From Pithys albifrons albifrons (taxonomy: Eukaryota; Chordata; Aves; Passeriformes; Thamnophilidae), in contig NC_092497.1 of the NCBI RefSeq assembly GCF_047495875.1, forward strand, positions 56,164,977-56,228,976: a DNA stretch of 64,000 nucleotides. Direction: 5' to 3'. Under the pieces are notes generated by a model. It did not search any database and was not told where the DNA came from. It saw only the letters and a list, made by a program, of their open reading frames with translations. The position numbers were made by a program, and so were the translations under genes. Of the stretch, positions 45,093 through 60,424 are shown one piece after another (the stretch's first letter is position 1; each line of letters opens with the position of its first letter).

Positions 45093-46533
45093 TCAACAGC
45101 AGGGTTGTTCATATGTGCCTGCTTTTACTTTTCACACTGGTCAGCCTGCACTCTACCTAGTGCATAGGTGTGCTGGAAAATACACTGTTTAACAGTGATT
45201 CCTTTGACAGTGGTTCCTTTAATTATTTTCACACCAGCATTTAAGAGCACACAAACTATTAAGTCACACAAAAAAGGCACATCTTGATAAGTGTTCTATC
45301 TCTTAACACAAAAAGACACTGAATGCACATGAAGAAGCCTGAGAAGCAGTGGTCAGACACAACCAGTCAAATAGTTCAAGAAACTTTTGAAATGGAAGTT
45401 TTGAAGGCAAATCAGCTTGTGCAGTATTGTGAAACCTCAGCCTAATCCTGATTTCCTCACTGTATTTTTTCTTTGGTTGTTTTTTTGTTTGTTAGGGTTT
45501 TTTTTGTTTTGGTGAGTCGATGTAAATTTTTAGAGTCTGGTCCTCCAAAAAGGTGAAAAGTGCTTGTATTGTTATTATTACAAAAATGCTGCAGTTCATA
45601 CAAGTATTTCTGCAGCAAGAGATTCTACTGAATGGTGGGAAATTTGTTGGGCTTGTTTGTATCTAAGGAGAAAGCGAGGGAGCTCTATTTACATAATAAG
45701 AAGCAGAGAAGCCCCAAGGAGTCTTGTCACAATTTTTAAGTGTATTTAAACATAACACCATAAATACAGAAAAAGAATGACACATTTGCTGGTAGTGTTT
45801 TGCAGGAAAATGGAAAACCAGCAAGAAATAAGGGAAAAACAGCTTAGCCATGAAAGCAAAATGATGCTAAAGGGGACGCAGCATTGCTTGATATTGCTAC
45901 CTAGAAATAGAAAAATTAGATCAGCCTGATGTTTAAATTCGTATCTGGAAACTTGCCTTTTTTCATTAATAATACCAATTGATCTAACAGACCTTACTCT
46001 CTATGAAGTTGTTTATACTAAGTTTTTTTTTTTGTCTCTTTATGATGTTATTTCAGGACTTTGTCAAGGCAGCCTGCCAAGCTCTAGCTCATTTAGCATA
46101 TTTGTACTAAGTTGCCTAACAAAGACATTGTGTTTTTAAATACACAAATGGAGAGATGCAGTTCCATGAAACCTAAGGAGTTGTATTTCCTCAGTTTTCC
46201 ATTAGTCTGTTAAGTCACAGGAAGTCTGATAAGCATTACTGAACTATAATTTGTTGTCTGCCAGGAGCCCTCAGTCTTCACAGGTCCTGTTGCCAGGATG
46301 AAAACATACTGTCCCTTCATTTTCTGAAGTATGATTTTCAAACCTCTTCTCACAAAACTGAAAAGGGGTTTCTGTAGTTCCCAGGATGCTTTATCCTCAC
46401 ATCATCTTCACTGGATTTATCCAGTGACACATTTAGCTCTTTTTAAGCCACTGTAAAACACAGAGGTGGTTTTTAATGAAATAGTTTTACACACTGGAGC
46501 AACACCAACAAGGTGTGTCTTTGCTTCCTGTAC

Positions 46534-46691
46534 CTGATGGAGATACCAGAGTGACATGAAGATCACCTCTCCGGGAATACTCAATCGTTGCCTCAAGCTG
46601 CACATGCTCCAGAGATATAATGAAGTTTTCTTGACCCTCGCAGGCTTTTGTGGGAATTTCAATGATGACTTCTTCATTTGCTCTTAATAAT
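46534..46691 (-). CDS. PCSK1: PCSK1 exon 11
   Basis: 158 bp between TTTTGCCAG and TCA G|GTACAG. It reads [18 protein letters not shown], then [20 protein letters not shown] and VTLVSPSG. It carries the RRGDL motif of the P domain, which proprotein convertases need for folding and stability. Both junction codons (Arg with exon 10, Gly with exon 12) are restored on splicing. Confidence 0.97.
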
Positions 46692-48098
46692 CTGGCAAAA
46701 ATTACAGCAGTTCTTTGATTACCCACAGGAAACTTTGATTCTGGATCATGATGTGAAGTGTAAATGATACATTTAACACCCATTTCAGAATGATGAGAAG
46801 GGAAGAAGTAAAGACAAATTCTGCATTTGGTATTCTTTTGAATGCTCCAGTGAAAAACACGGAAAGTTCTGGAAGCACACTACTGGAAGCACACTGAAGT
46901 GGACCAGGTGACTCCAAAAGAACCAGTTTGCAGGCAGCCACATCACACAACTATATCAGACTTAGACTCTGTTGCATTATTCAAATATCCAGAAAAGCAG
47001 TTGTTGTGAAGCTAAAATATCACAGCATAGACCTGTCCTGGCCCTTTGTAGTCAATACCACCCCAATGGGAAGAAAAGCTAACATCTGTTGTGCAAGGAG
47101 AGCTTCTGTGCATGGCTTTATATGCACAATTCCCACTACTTCCAAAGAGAATGGGTATCTCAATCTCCACATAAATAATTCTAAACTCTGAATCATGGGA
47201 CTTTGTTTTTTATAATGTAACATACAGAACTGCAATAAAAATACACAAGCACAAAGTATCACACACATTGGTACTGTGTCACTATCCTGTGGAAAGGAGA
47301 CAGCTTGTAAAAGCAAATTGGTAGTTAAATAGCACAAATAATAAGGCTGCCAAGCAGTGACTCTCCAAAACACTGCAATACATTTTGGCAGACAGATTTT
47401 TGGTGCATTCACACAGTATAATTTCAGCCTTTGAAATAGGTAATTTTTTCTAGACGACAAATACGTAAGTGAACAAGTGGAAACAAAAGTCTATATATCC
47501 TTATTGATTTACCAGTTCAGTGACTAATTACAATTTATCTGTATGTTCAGCTCAGTTTAGGTTCATTTTGCTGTGAGCATGTGTGAACGTGGCTGGTAAG
47601 ACTTTTCAATGAGACTTTGAGATACTTGTTTTTCATAAGAGAAATGCTACAGAAGTGAGTAAAACTCAATATATCACCTTGATTTCAACCTACACCTGTC
47701 AGAAGAGAAGAATTGCTAAGACCTATTAGAGATTTTTTTTTTAATCCTTGGGAGACTTCACTATCTTTTCATCATCTGCCTTCTGATATTGGTCTCAACA
47801 TTCGCACCTTAGCTGATTGAGTTCTGCCTCACAGAATGTTCCATCCATATGCTGTCTGCACAAGCAGACATAATAGTCTCTGTTAAGGCTTCATTCTAGT
47901 AATTTCCATCAGTCTTACACTAAAAAAAAAACCAAGAAGCAAATGCTGCTTGCCTGCCCCTGAGGAATATAGTAAGGCAATAATAAATGAATCAAAAGGA
48001 ATCCCTTACTCTGATTCAGGGCAATCTGTGAAGAATATGATGCTTCCGGCTTCACTAAGGTGGACATGATCTTGGTAGCTGCTAATGCAAATTCTTAC

Positions 48099-48332
48099 CT
48101 TGGTTCAAAGCTTTGGTCTTTGACAATACACTCTCTCTTTTCTGGTACACCTTTCCATCTTTTGGGGTCCGCTAAATCTACCAAGGCATTGGCATTGAGT
48201 AGTCCAAACCCAAATCGACTGTTGACCATCAGTCCTGCTCCATTCTTTTTCCACCCTGGGTTTCCAGACAGTGGATCATATTCCGAGGTCCACACTACCA
48301 GGTGCTGCATATCCCTCCATGTTAGGTCTGGG
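48099..48332 (-). CDS. PCSK1: PCSK1 exon 10
   Basis: 234 bp between CTCAACAG and [50 protein letters not shown] and [20 protein letters not shown] complete the catalytic domain and start the P domain. The Asn codon split with exon 9 is restored (AA|C). No stops. Confidence 0.97.
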
Positions 48333-49268
48333 CTGTTGAGAAAGTGTTCCTGGTTAGTTGTTTCAGGGATTCCTATAATTTTTCTCTCAATTACTAGTCT
48401 GCAATAGATCATCATGCTTTGAAAGGCATATGACATCCCATTGTTTTAAAAGACACAGCATGTCACACACTTCTCACAATATTTCTCCAGGTAGACAAGA
48501 CTTCTGTGTCAAGGAAAAAGGGGTATCTATCAAGATTAGTCAAGTCCTTCAAAACCATTCAGGAATTTAAAGTTAGCTAACAATAGTTTCCACCAGTGTT
48601 TGTAGAATCTGGTCTTTGAAATTTCACTGGGTATTTGATTCTATCTGTGATTAACTCTGCCCTTTACAATATCTAAGTGTTTTGGCTTATGTCATCAAAG
48701 GGGTATGCAATAGCAAATGGAGTTGAATTTGCACCATCCAAGTATAAGCCTATGCACTTCTGCCTGAAGTGTTTTCTGTGAAAAAGACATTGTCCTGTCC
48801 TTTCTTGCTCTCTCCACATCCTACACCCTGCCTGCCCTACAGGATCCAAACCTGGATGCTCCCTGCCTGCTCTGACAGACGAGCTTGGGCACCTCCCATT
48901 TGATGTCTCATCACTGGCAGAAAATCTTCCAGTTGACTGAAGACTTAAACCCTTGCAACCTATTGTCTTCTAATTATGCTCTCCTGATCCATGTGCAACC
49001 TCACTTTTCACTGCATTTGACCCCAAATCAGTTAAACACTGTTGCCAACACACCATTCCTCAGTCATTAGGATTTACTTACATTGGTTCTACTTTCCTAG
49101 GAAGGTACTGAGGCAAGCAGCTGCTTATTTTTCTCATCAGCCTGTCTGACTGACAAAAAAGTGGAGCTGCAGCACGGTGTGGTGCTACTTCAAACAGACA
49201 ACATTCAGGGGAAAATGGTGGGATGGCTCAGAGAGAGGAGTTTGAATAGGTAATGGTGTGACATCTTA

Positions 49269-49472
<204 letters not shown>

Positions 49473-50462
49473 TTACTTGGTGTGTATTAATACACACCTC
49501 AACAGCAGAAAAAGTGATGGATGTTTAAATCTGTTCATATTTAAATCCACTCCTTTTACTTCAACTATAATTTTTGTATCAAAATGCTTTGTGTTGGAAC
49601 AAAATACTCCCACACTGAATATCTTATTTTATTCTAAGATTTCACAATAAGTGTTTCAGACTTACTGGTGAATCATAAAAACAGATCATTGTGTTGGGCC
49701 TAGAACATTTAAAATTACTGCTTGCTAGAAAATTACTCATAGGTTTAGTATTGGTGTTCTGCTCCCTCTTCAGCAGAAGAACTATAATTTGCAATGAAAT
49801 ATGTGCTTTATTTAAAAATTAAATATCAAACTCAATGTCCCATGTATCTACATCTTAACTATAAAGAGAAGCCACTTAGGAAAGACTTATCTCCTGACTA
49901 ACTTAGAATGACATGAGTTTAAGCCCCATAAATGCAATGTATTGCAAAATTAGCATCCACCAGGGCTGAACAGAAATTAGAGATATTTCAACATTATTTT
50001 ATCACAGCAATTTGCTTAGCACAAGGAAGGCACACAGACTGATGTGTCTGCTTGCTGAGTACCTTTTATAGGTTTGGAAGCAACTACTGTTGCTGTCGCT
50101 GTCTTACAAAAGGTAATGGAAAGGTATATCAGCGACCTTACATCACAGGTTCTTTTTCCTTTAAATCTCTCTTCATTTGCCCTTTCTGAAAATGGGCCCA
50201 TATCAAACCATGCAGAGACCACGCTCTTTCATACACAAACAGCATTCACAAACAGCAGACAAATTCAGCATGTTGACTTAACTGCATTGACACAATAATT
50301 TTCTCTAACACTGCTTTACAGTAGAAGATGTTCCAGGAATACAAATACCTCAAATTTTCAAGGCAAAACCACTAAACATGTAACACATAACAAAAAGCAG
50401 GTAATTGAAACCCAAGCATTTAAGAGGTTTCATTTGTTACTTGCATATACAATACATTTCTA

Positions 50463-50705
<243 letters not shown>

Positions 50706-52873
50706 CTAGGGAAAACAGAAATGAGGGGTTATCAAAGGTATTTCAGACCCTGAGCAATTATCAGAGATTTCAGACCCCTAATGTATCCTTAACAACTCCT
50801 TCCTCCCAAGAAACCTAATATACCAAACATTCTCAGTCAAAAAGGACAGATTTCAGTAAGAACTGCAGAAGACAGAAACAGAAGAAACCAGCTGTCTGAC
50901 ATGCCCTACTTATCAACCTGTAGCACATCTCTTAGTTTGACTGGCCTACATTTAGTGTTCCAGGTACAGCAACTTTCCTCAGAAGGTTTTTAATTTTAAA
51001 AGAGTCTGTGTTCAACAGGTGAATTTTCCCACATGCCGATGTTTTGATCTCAACCATTTCTACGAAAAATGCCCATTTACTTTCAAGAAATGGTAAGTTT
51101 ATCAGGGGTTATTTCTTTTGCCTTTCCTGTAATCACAGAGGTATGGGTTAGCAGTATGAAGGATGTATGTCCTGGAAACCCTCCCTTCTCTCTCAGATCG
51201 ATGATTCAACATCACCAGTCTCCAGATACAACCACATTCCTTCCCTGCTCTGGTGTCCAGTGTGCAGTGAGGGAGCAGCAGCCAACACCTGATGCCAGCA
51301 GCTGACAGCATGTAAACCATCACAGCTATCACATTGGGAGCACGTACCACCCCATCCAGTCCTAAGCTGTGGAAGTCCTTCAGGAGAAAACAATCTGTTT
51401 CATGTGATGAACAAAAGTTCATATATTGTTCATTATTAATCTATGTACTCTCACTAGAGCCAACAGTTGAAACAGATTTTATCAACCCACTAAGGTGAGA
51501 TTTGAACTTGTTTATGTAAATGCTATGACATTTGCAGCACTTAAAACATTAAAGATACTTTAAAAGGTACTGCGATATAACTGTTATCTTGGGAAGGACA
51601 AGCCATGTCAACTACAGAATATTATATAGTATCTTTGAGAATAAAGGCTGCAGTTCAGAAAACCACTGGTGTATCTGAACACCTGCTCTGATTTCACTTA
51701 ACCCCTGTTCAGTGCTTAAGGCTATGTCTGTGCTCAGGTGCTTTACCAGAGCAGTAGTGAAGGATTCAGGGGCTAAAATTTTTGCCAATCCCAACTCTGA
51801 CTGACTTTAAGGAGAACAGAGACAAGCCAGAGCTTTGCAAAAGGAAGCCTGACAAACGAATAATATTTTTCGCCATGAGCAATAAAACAAAACATAAAAA
51901 AGGTACATTCTTCACCAAAGAACCTGCTTTTCCAGAGTAAGACCACTGCACATTTGTTACCTAATCTCCCTCTTCTCTTGATGCCTAACTATGGGCTGAG
52001 ATCTCTCTTTGTTACCAGCCCACTCTTCTTGGTCTCCTTCTTCCCTCAGGGTTATCTCTGTCAGCTGTCAGACTCTGCATTCTTCTCGTCTTCTCCCCTT
52101 CTGGCTACTATTGCTAGCCGTCCTTTATCCAAAAATATTTCTCTTTGCTTCTGTCCTTTAAGCTTTCCTCTATTTCTCTCTTCTCCCACCTCTGATTCAG
52201 TCTTCCTCTCTATATTAGTACTTTTATTATCTTTAAATATCTTTTCACCTCACTGGCAAGAGCAAGAGTAGTTTATTAATAAATACCTGGCAGCTCTTGG
52301 TTTGCACCCTACTTATCATCCAACCAGATCTAGAGTGTAACATCAAAGCAAAAACTGTAAAAACATTCCTTCCAGTACTCTTCATCATGCATTTTTACTA
52401 CATTCATTTTAACTGGATCAGGATGCACACAAATTTATAAATTAATACAATTAACACAATGCAAGCTTGTCCACAGGGTGATAAAATGCATTACTAGTTC
52501 ACACAGCAAAATATTCATTAAGCAGAAATTTTGTATTAAATTCTATAGGCTTTCAGTGCAGAAATCCAATTACTGTTCAGTGCAAAAGAAGCAGCAGAGA
52601 AGGATGGGGGTAGGGCAAGACAAAGGCAGCAAAAGTAAGGATGGAAAATAAAGCTTATCTGTGGAGATTAGCAGCTTAAAACTATCTTGGAAAGCCCTAA
52701 TAGTCATGTTCTGGCTGGAAATTTCTCTGACCTCTACTATTAAAATATATCTTGTCCATTTCAAATATGTTTGAGCAAAGACAGCACAAACCATTTTCAT
52801 TTCTTCCCTGCTATCAACCATTTTAAAATTCTGTACTCTGCCCCATTATACTTTATCGTTCCCTTAAGTATCA

Positions 52874-53050
<177 letters not shown>

Positions 53051-56000
53051 TTAACAGAAAAAGAAAAAAAAAAGCAGACTGGATTTACTTTCTGTTCCCT
53101 CCTCCTTGTCTTTGTTAACTGTTTTTACAGTTTCCAGCAAAATTAATCCATAACTATTGCAACCACAGACTACTGCTGTTCATGTAAGCAATACTGAGGA
53201 CAGTCCCTATCAATGTGAAACAGTACATTTAACCTTTATTTTCAGAGCTCAGTATTCTCCACAAACATTAAACCTTAACATCATTTGCCTCCTATTTCTT
53301 TCTTTCTTTCTCTCCTTCTATAAAGACCCAAAAAACTATCTTGCTTACTGTTCCTGCTTTTTCTTACTGCATTCTCTTTCTTCTTACTCTCTATTACATC
53401 TGTAACATACTTCTCAAACAGCTAGAATGCCACTGAAATTAAATAGGTTTTATCAGCATTACTTTTATCTTAAATGTTCTAAGAGTTTTAGTTCAAAGAT
53501 GTAGCTGTGAATGTTCTGACTAAAATACTTTGACCTCAAAGTTGTTAAGGTTTTGCTGTCTCTGTGACACTCTCCACCACAGAAAAAATCTCACTGTTGT
53601 TTTACTGCCATGTTTTTTTCTACTGTGAGCAATCCAGAGATATCTGGCCATTAACAATTCATTAGGAACTGCATGATCTAATCTTCTTCAGAGCAAGCCT
53701 GATCTCAGTGGTATTTAAAATTCAGTCGTAGACAGCAGTTCATCTGCACTGGATCCATCACTCTGCAAAACTACAGCTCTGCAGCAGGACTGCAACCTGT
53801 GCTGTCCAGTGCTGGAGGAAGGTAGAAAGAGCAGGAGTTTGGCAAAATTCCCACTGTGGCATGGCTCTCAGAGTGACAGCAGCAATGTAAGAGCAACAGC
53901 AGTCAGGATTCAGCCTGTGTTTACAAGCAATAAAAATGTCTGGGTTTTCTTGAACCTGGCACTTAGTGCTACAGCAGCTGCACCATCTCTGGCAGCTGGT
54001 GAATTATGAGTATTGGTTTTCTAGCATTTTCCACCAAATAGGGATTTTGCCAAAGCACAGCAGGCAAAATGTGGTCATTCTGTTAAAACAAACAAACAAA
54101 ATAACAAAAAGAAAAACCACAACAAAACCCTGTAACATTACCCTTGCTGCTCAGTGTCTTGTTTGGGTTTTTTATACTATCAAGCATGAAAAAAAGATTG
54201 CAAGCATAACTCTTTTCTGAAATGGCCGGCCTCTTGATACTCGTAACACCCCTGAGACAAAGCTGAGCTTTATTATTTCATATTCATTAGTGGCAAAATC
54301 AGACAAAGAAGTTAATCCACTCAATTACGGCTGCTCCAATATCACTCACAAAGCTGGGAAAAGCATCAATGTATATCCCATGCCTCAGGTGTAGGCTTAA
54401 ACTCATAACATTTTGATTATTCTTTTATTTCAGCTGGCTCAGAATTGTGAAATTGTCTCATACCAGCACATTGTGAGCAAAGATCCGCCTGTAAGAAAGC
54501 AACCGCAAGCTCCAGGTGTGAGCTTGCAACACACCATGAGATACTGGGAACATGAAGAAGAGTGTACAGATACTTCACAGAAAAAAAAGAACAAGCCAAC
54601 TCTGCAGATAAGCAACAGAAAAAGGAAAAAAAACCTCCACAAGAACACTGACCACACACTGACGAAAACTGTCAAAGGCAAAAAAATCACTGCCTTGTTA
54701 CTGTGATCACCAAAATCCTGATTGTTCAAGTCAGCTCAGGGATTTGATGACTGCAGTGATATTCCCCTAAGCAGATTCCAATTATGTCCTCTTGCATAAA
54801 CTCTTTTCTATTCTCGCTCCCATTAGTCTCACAAAATCAAAAGCAGGCAAAGCCCAAGGTAATTTCAGACACATACATGTATGTGCGTGGCAGAAGGCTA
54901 TTTTTAGCAACATGTCACTGTGCAAGAACTCTCAGCTTGGTCCTTTGTAAAATGGAGCCACTTAATCATTTAATTTCCATGGCAGCACCATGGAAGTATC
55001 ATAACACAGCACTATGGTTAGATATGCATGAAAATACATGCCCCCTGCTTTACTCCAGAGGGGGTCGGTGCACGCACATTTCTTAGCTCTGCACAGAACA
55101 GGAGTGAATGTTGCAGAACACTGAAAGGTGTCACTTTGAAAAGTGGCATTAAAAAGTACTTTTTCTTTTCACTCAGTGTACAGAAAAGCCTATGGGACTC
55201 AGAGCCACAAGGTACTGAAGGGACTAATCAAGGTTTCCGAATAGGGCCAGGCTGTGATGGCTGAGAGTACTGAGAGTGCTCAGGGTTATTAAAGTCAGTA
55301 CTTCTATGGGAAAAGAAAATTTGAATGGAATATTTTGGTTTATCCCTCAAAGCAAAGTTAAACCAACGTCTGATGCTGAAGGCTGGAGAACAAGGTGTTC
55401 CAAATGTTAGGGTTTCTTTCCCTGAAGCAGATATCTGACTATCAGACAGAAGTCACTGGCTGTGGACCACTGGACTTATCCAGCATGGCAACTGCTACAA
55501 GCAAACAGCCACTTAAAAAAGTCATCCTGGACTAATATCAAATAGAAGTATGCAATGTGTCATTTCATGGATTTAAAAAGAAAAGAAGAAAAACAGCCTC
55601 TGAAGAAATTAATCTTGTAGAGCTTGCATCATAAAAATATTCCTCCAGTGTTTACACACTCCAAATTTATCTGAATCTTTTGAAGACTTGTCTTATCTTC
55701 CATGCTTTTTGAACATATTTTTGTTACATCCCTATCTTAATCATTCTGGTCACATCTAACAGCTTACAATTTCTTTCACCTTCTCCATTCTTTCTCCTCC
55801 CCTACCCAAGTATAAGCTGCTTTCTGGGTAATGTGGATGGCTGGACTGCTTTTCCTTCTGTTATCTGCCTTTTCTAGATAAATCGCCCTACACAGATCTG
55901 TGGTTTGCATTTGCAAATGAGCATAGAGCATATGCAAATAGCTGTGGAAGAACCTCCTCTGTAGATGCAAGAGCCTTAAAATATGGGCACAGTGGGAGTT

Positions 56001-56710
56001 CAGATATCTCTGCAGCTTCATCCATTTTTCCTGGCTTTGAAAATTTGACGTCTTCATCTTATGAGCCAGATATTTTATTTAAACAGATCATGACAGCATA
56101 ATGCATTGTGGCAAAGGAAAACTGCAAAGCTGACAACTGTAACAACTCAGTAGAGTAACTGGGAACCTACAAACATCAGTCTGAAATGGTGGGAACAACA
56201 GTTTTGGGTGTCAATTCCCACTCACCATCCCACTGTTTAAAAGGGAAAAAAAGGGAGCAATGGACAAACTAGGACTGTGTAAGTATCTCTCTCTGAGCTA
56301 AATAACCATTTGCAACTAATACTTTTATCATGACTATTCCATAAACCTCTAATGGTTTCATCTTTAAGACACTGCTTTAAAAAAAGAAAACAAAAAAGAA
56401 AGAAATACTGATGGACAGGCAAGCGAGACTCCACTTGTTTTCAAATTTAACTTATGGTGACAGAGAAGAAAAGGTTGAAACAAAAAACACAGCAGCCTGA
56501 ATGTCTTGACTGACATGGCCTTTTAAATGCAATTGTGTAGATGGAAACAATATGCTGCAAACAACAATGGGTATAACTTTGTATATTCTTACTTTTACCC
56601 TACTCAGTCCCTCTCCTCCCTTATGTTTCTCCCAGGATAACCAATTGTAAAAGGTGAGTTCATGATTGCTTAAAAGATACAGTCGTAGCTCTGGGTACAA
56701 TACAGGTTGT

Positions 56711-56790
56711 TACTATTATAATAATTTATTATTATTACTGTAAATATTAATATCATTTATTCTACTATTATTGCTATTATGATATTCATC
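56711..56790. repeat. Degenerate ATT/TAT microsatellite
   Basis: Interrupted ATT and ATA repeats (TATTATTATTACTG and similar) next to the left end of the LTR. Confidence 0.85.
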
Positions 56791-56918
56791 ACCACCACCT
56801 ATTTTATCACTGCTGTTGTTATATATTGTACCTATATTCTACTCATAATCAGATTTTAGAGTTTATTCTAGAATTTGTTACATCATATAGATGTAATACT
56901 TTTCACCATACAGGATTT

Positions 56919-57470
56919 TGTACCTGGTTTTAGCTAGGCTTCAAATTAGCAGGCTCAGAGAATCTATGTGGACTGGGAGACAGCTCTCACCTGACTGGGT
57001 AACCAAGGAAGTATTTCATACCAGGTGACGCAAACTTAAGATATGTGTGCAGCAGTGGGAGGTGTTAGGGCCATTCCACCATAGCTGAAGTACAGACAGG
57101 ACCTGCTAGAGCTGTTTTGCTGTGCTAGGCCTTGCTGCTCCTGCTGCTGCCGCTATTTGCCTTTTGTTTGAGTTCAGGGAAGTAGAAACATTTTGTTGTT
57201 ACTCTTTCTCTTTCTTGAAAAGTGTCTTTTAGAGTGCTTGTGAATCTAGAGAAATAGACTTTATATTAACTGGGGAGTGGGACGTTATTTCTTCTTGTGT
57301 AAGTGTGTGTTATATTGTAGTTTTCTCTTAATTTTCTCTTTTCTGTATAATAAATACATATAGTTAGTTTCAGCATAAACCTAGTTCGGAGGGTTTTTTG
57401 CCCCTCTCCCTCTTCTTCCCTTTTCACTCTGTCTTGGACAGTTGGCATTTTGCCAGCTCAACCCAAGACA
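56919..57470 (+). mobile_element. ERVL-type solo LTR in PCSK1 intron 6
   Basis: TGTACCTGGTTTTAGCTAGG at the left and CAGCTCAACCCAAGACA at the right give TG...CA ends. AATAAA is at 57349-57354, followed by a T-rich run as in U5. The opening is of the avian ERVL LTR kind, but the sequence is clearly different from the LTR at 1-629. No internal region. A target duplication was not clear, so the ends may be off by a few bases. Antisense to PCSK1. Confidence 0.7.
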
Positions 57471-57608
57471 ATACCTTTTATTATTCCAAAGTTCATATTT
57501 TCCAGGAAAGACCAATCGTTCATCTTTCAGATTAATGGTATCTGAAAACACTCAGAATCTGTCTTGTTTCCATTCATATTAGACACCTAATTATTTCCAT
57601 TTTCTTAC

Positions 57609-57697
57609 CTCCAACTCTGGAGTTGAAGGCAACTCCAACTCCACATTTTCTGTTGTTGGCTTGCATGGCAATTTCTCCCGCACACCGTGTCCCATGC
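57609..57697 (-). CDS. PCSK1: PCSK1 exon 6 (catalytic histidine)
   Basis: 89 bp between TATTCAG and [30 protein letters not shown] holds the catalytic His (human His208). GVAFNSRVG follows. The Lys codon (AA|G) with exon 5 and a Gly codon with exon 7 are restored on splicing. Confidence 0.97.
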
Positions 57698-59384
57698 CTG
57701 AATAAATACAGCAAGAATAAACAACATCTCATAACATCTTTGGTGTAATGTACAAAAACACTCATCAATGACCGTAATTTGGTGGAAGTCCTGCTTTAAA
57801 CTAATGCAGTGCAGCTGGTCAATAAATTTATAGAGTTTTATCTACATGATATAAAAATATTTGTTTCCCTTAAGCTTCAAGAACTATAATTTTACCTACT
57901 TAATGATCAAAAGAACATTGTGATGAGATGATAAATACTTTATGTAAGTCCCACTGAAGTCTGTAGACATGTTAATATATTAGCAGAGTGCAAAAGTGGT
58001 GTAAAGTTATGGGGCTAAGACACTGCAGAAAGAAATAAGATACAAGTATTTTTTAATCACACATGTAAATATCCTATTTTTAATGGCTACATATATGTAA
58101 GATTTCAGAAAATGAGCCTTTAAAGTATCCGTATTGATAATTTTTTCCTTGCAACCAACTGTTTTCTATGCAGTTCTTTTTTTGCCATAGGTGACTCTGA
58201 TTCCACAACACAGAAAACCTTCATATAAGGGTAACTGTAAGACAATTGTATTATGTAATACTACAAATGGTTATTCAATGACTGAATGCTTCGAGGATGA
58301 ATTCCATTTAATTATTAATAACTATTAGAGGCAATACAGGTAGATTTAAGAGATAGTGTCATAACAAGAGGATAATGGCTTCTTGCTCTTAAATGATGCT
58401 GTAACAAAGCAGAAATGCCATTTTTCAAATGTCTCGTTCATGGGACATTTATCCTTTGACTGATCCATTTTTTCCCCTGTACAGTTATTTATGTAGTGGA
58501 TGCTACAGTACTGTCTGATAGACAACAGTGCATCAGTTCCTTACCAGCTGTATTGAGTAGTGGCATCCTAATTTGTCTAAGAAATTGGCTCCTTTTGTGT
58601 GCCAGCTTATAAAGAAATCTGTTCTCTTTCTTACAGGCAAAATCCATTCCTGAACAATGTATATACCTTGGTGTGACAGACCCACCAAGAGGCTTCACCC
58701 AGTATTCAAGAGGTGACTCCAGAGAGGGCACCAGAGGAAATTTCTCTCTCCCTCTGAGACAGACAAGTCCACTACATGAACTGGCTGGTTGTCTTGTGAT
58801 CGAGCTTTTTGAAACTTCCTGTGTCATTACCTTCAGGACATTTAGGCCAAACCTGGTCTAAATAACTCCTCTATATGTCTCAGAAGAGACAGAAAGACTA
58901 TCACAGGAGTGAATGTAACCTCCTCCAGTATCTTCCCATGTGTCATGCCCATACCAGGTCACCTGGGATTGCACGCACTGAAATGGAAGTGCAATGTTCC
59001 AAAAGAACTACTGCCAGAACTGGAAAAGTGTGTCCTTAACTGCAAAAGCTGACCTGAAGGGATGGGTTTATTGGCAGGTTCCTCTAAGACACAGTCTCTT
59101 CTAGGGGCTTTCATGGGAGATATTTTTGTTTGTAAATTCCCAGTGCGAAGTAGAGAACTGAAGTAAAAATCTGCTTAGGTAGGTAACATTCCAGAAACAC
59201 AGGGCTCCACGAACAGATTGTTCCCTTCATCTTACAGAAACACATCAGTACCTTACACATATGAAGATACAAAGAAATCCAAGACATCACAGGGAGATCA
59301 CAAGTATGAAGCTCTCCATTTTGGAATTTTATTCCAATATTTCTGTCAATGTTACATGACAATGTTTTTGCAAACTGCTGGAAC

Positions 59385-59609
59385 ACAGAAGGTTCTTTCT
59401 GCACGTGCAAGAACATTTCTTTACTATGAGGGTGGCCAAGCACTGGCACAGGTTGTTCAGGGAGGCTGTGGAGTCTCCCTCCTTGGAAATATTCAAAAGC
59501 CATCTGGATGTGGTCCTGGGCAACTGAGTCTGTATCTCCCTACTTGAGCAGGGTTAGGACCAGATGACCTTCAGAGGTCTCTTCCATGCTCAACAATCCT
59601 GTGATTCTC
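59385..59609 (+). mobile_element. CR1 LINE 3' fragment in PCSK1 intron 5
   Basis: ACATTTCTTTACTATGAGGG, GTTGTTCAGGGAGGCTGTGG and GGACCAGATGACCTTCAGAG, ending in CAATCCTGTGATTCTC, are a CR1 3' end in forward orientation. Its right end lies about 135 bp from exon 5. Antisense to PCSK1. Confidence 0.9.
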
Positions 59610-59742
59610 TTACATAAATTATTCCTCTTATTACATAATTACCACAGAAGACATACAGAGATATTTCTGCATTTGTATCTTCGAACACAAAAATTAGTAT
59701 CATACTATTTTGTTCTCTTCACAAAACTGGGAAGCTACTCAC

Positions 59743-59819
59743 TTGTTCTCGTTTGTTGGGTCATATCTAGGAAAGGGATCATGATCATTGTCGTTGAAAT
59801 CATAACTTGCATTTGGGTC
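59743..59819 (-). CDS. PCSK1: PCSK1 exon 5
   Basis: 77 bp between CATGTAG and GAG AAC AA|GTGAGT. It reads DPNASYDFNDNDHDPFPR then YDPTNENK. This is the acidic, calcium-binding loop between the catalytic Asp and His. It is too short to stand out as an ORF and was found from its junctions. Confidence 0.96.
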
Positions 59820-60235
59820 CTACATGTAAAAAAAGAAAAAAGAAATTCAGACAACTACAAAAGTGCATTTTTAGAATGTGTAACAAAGTGGGTACTAGGG
59901 TCTGTATTTATTTACTTGGTGTGCCTCACACTGGCAGCAATCAAGTGGGCATTAACAATTCCACGGTTTTTTCACGGACCTTTAATAATTCAGCATTAAA
60001 CCACTGTACACAAACATGCCTGCAAACTAAATCCACTGAAGGAAAAGCAAACCAACAAAATACCCACCCCCCTACCACTGCTGAGTAACATTCCACTTCC
60101 TGTGACAGATCAGGTTCCAAATCATGCCTAAGGCAAATATTTCAGTCTCTGCACTGACTTACAGAACAGATAGTGAGATGGAGAAGACTGTCTGTATATC
60201 AAGTTTACAACTGGTTCATTTATTCCATACATTCA

Positions 60236-60424
<189 letters not shown>
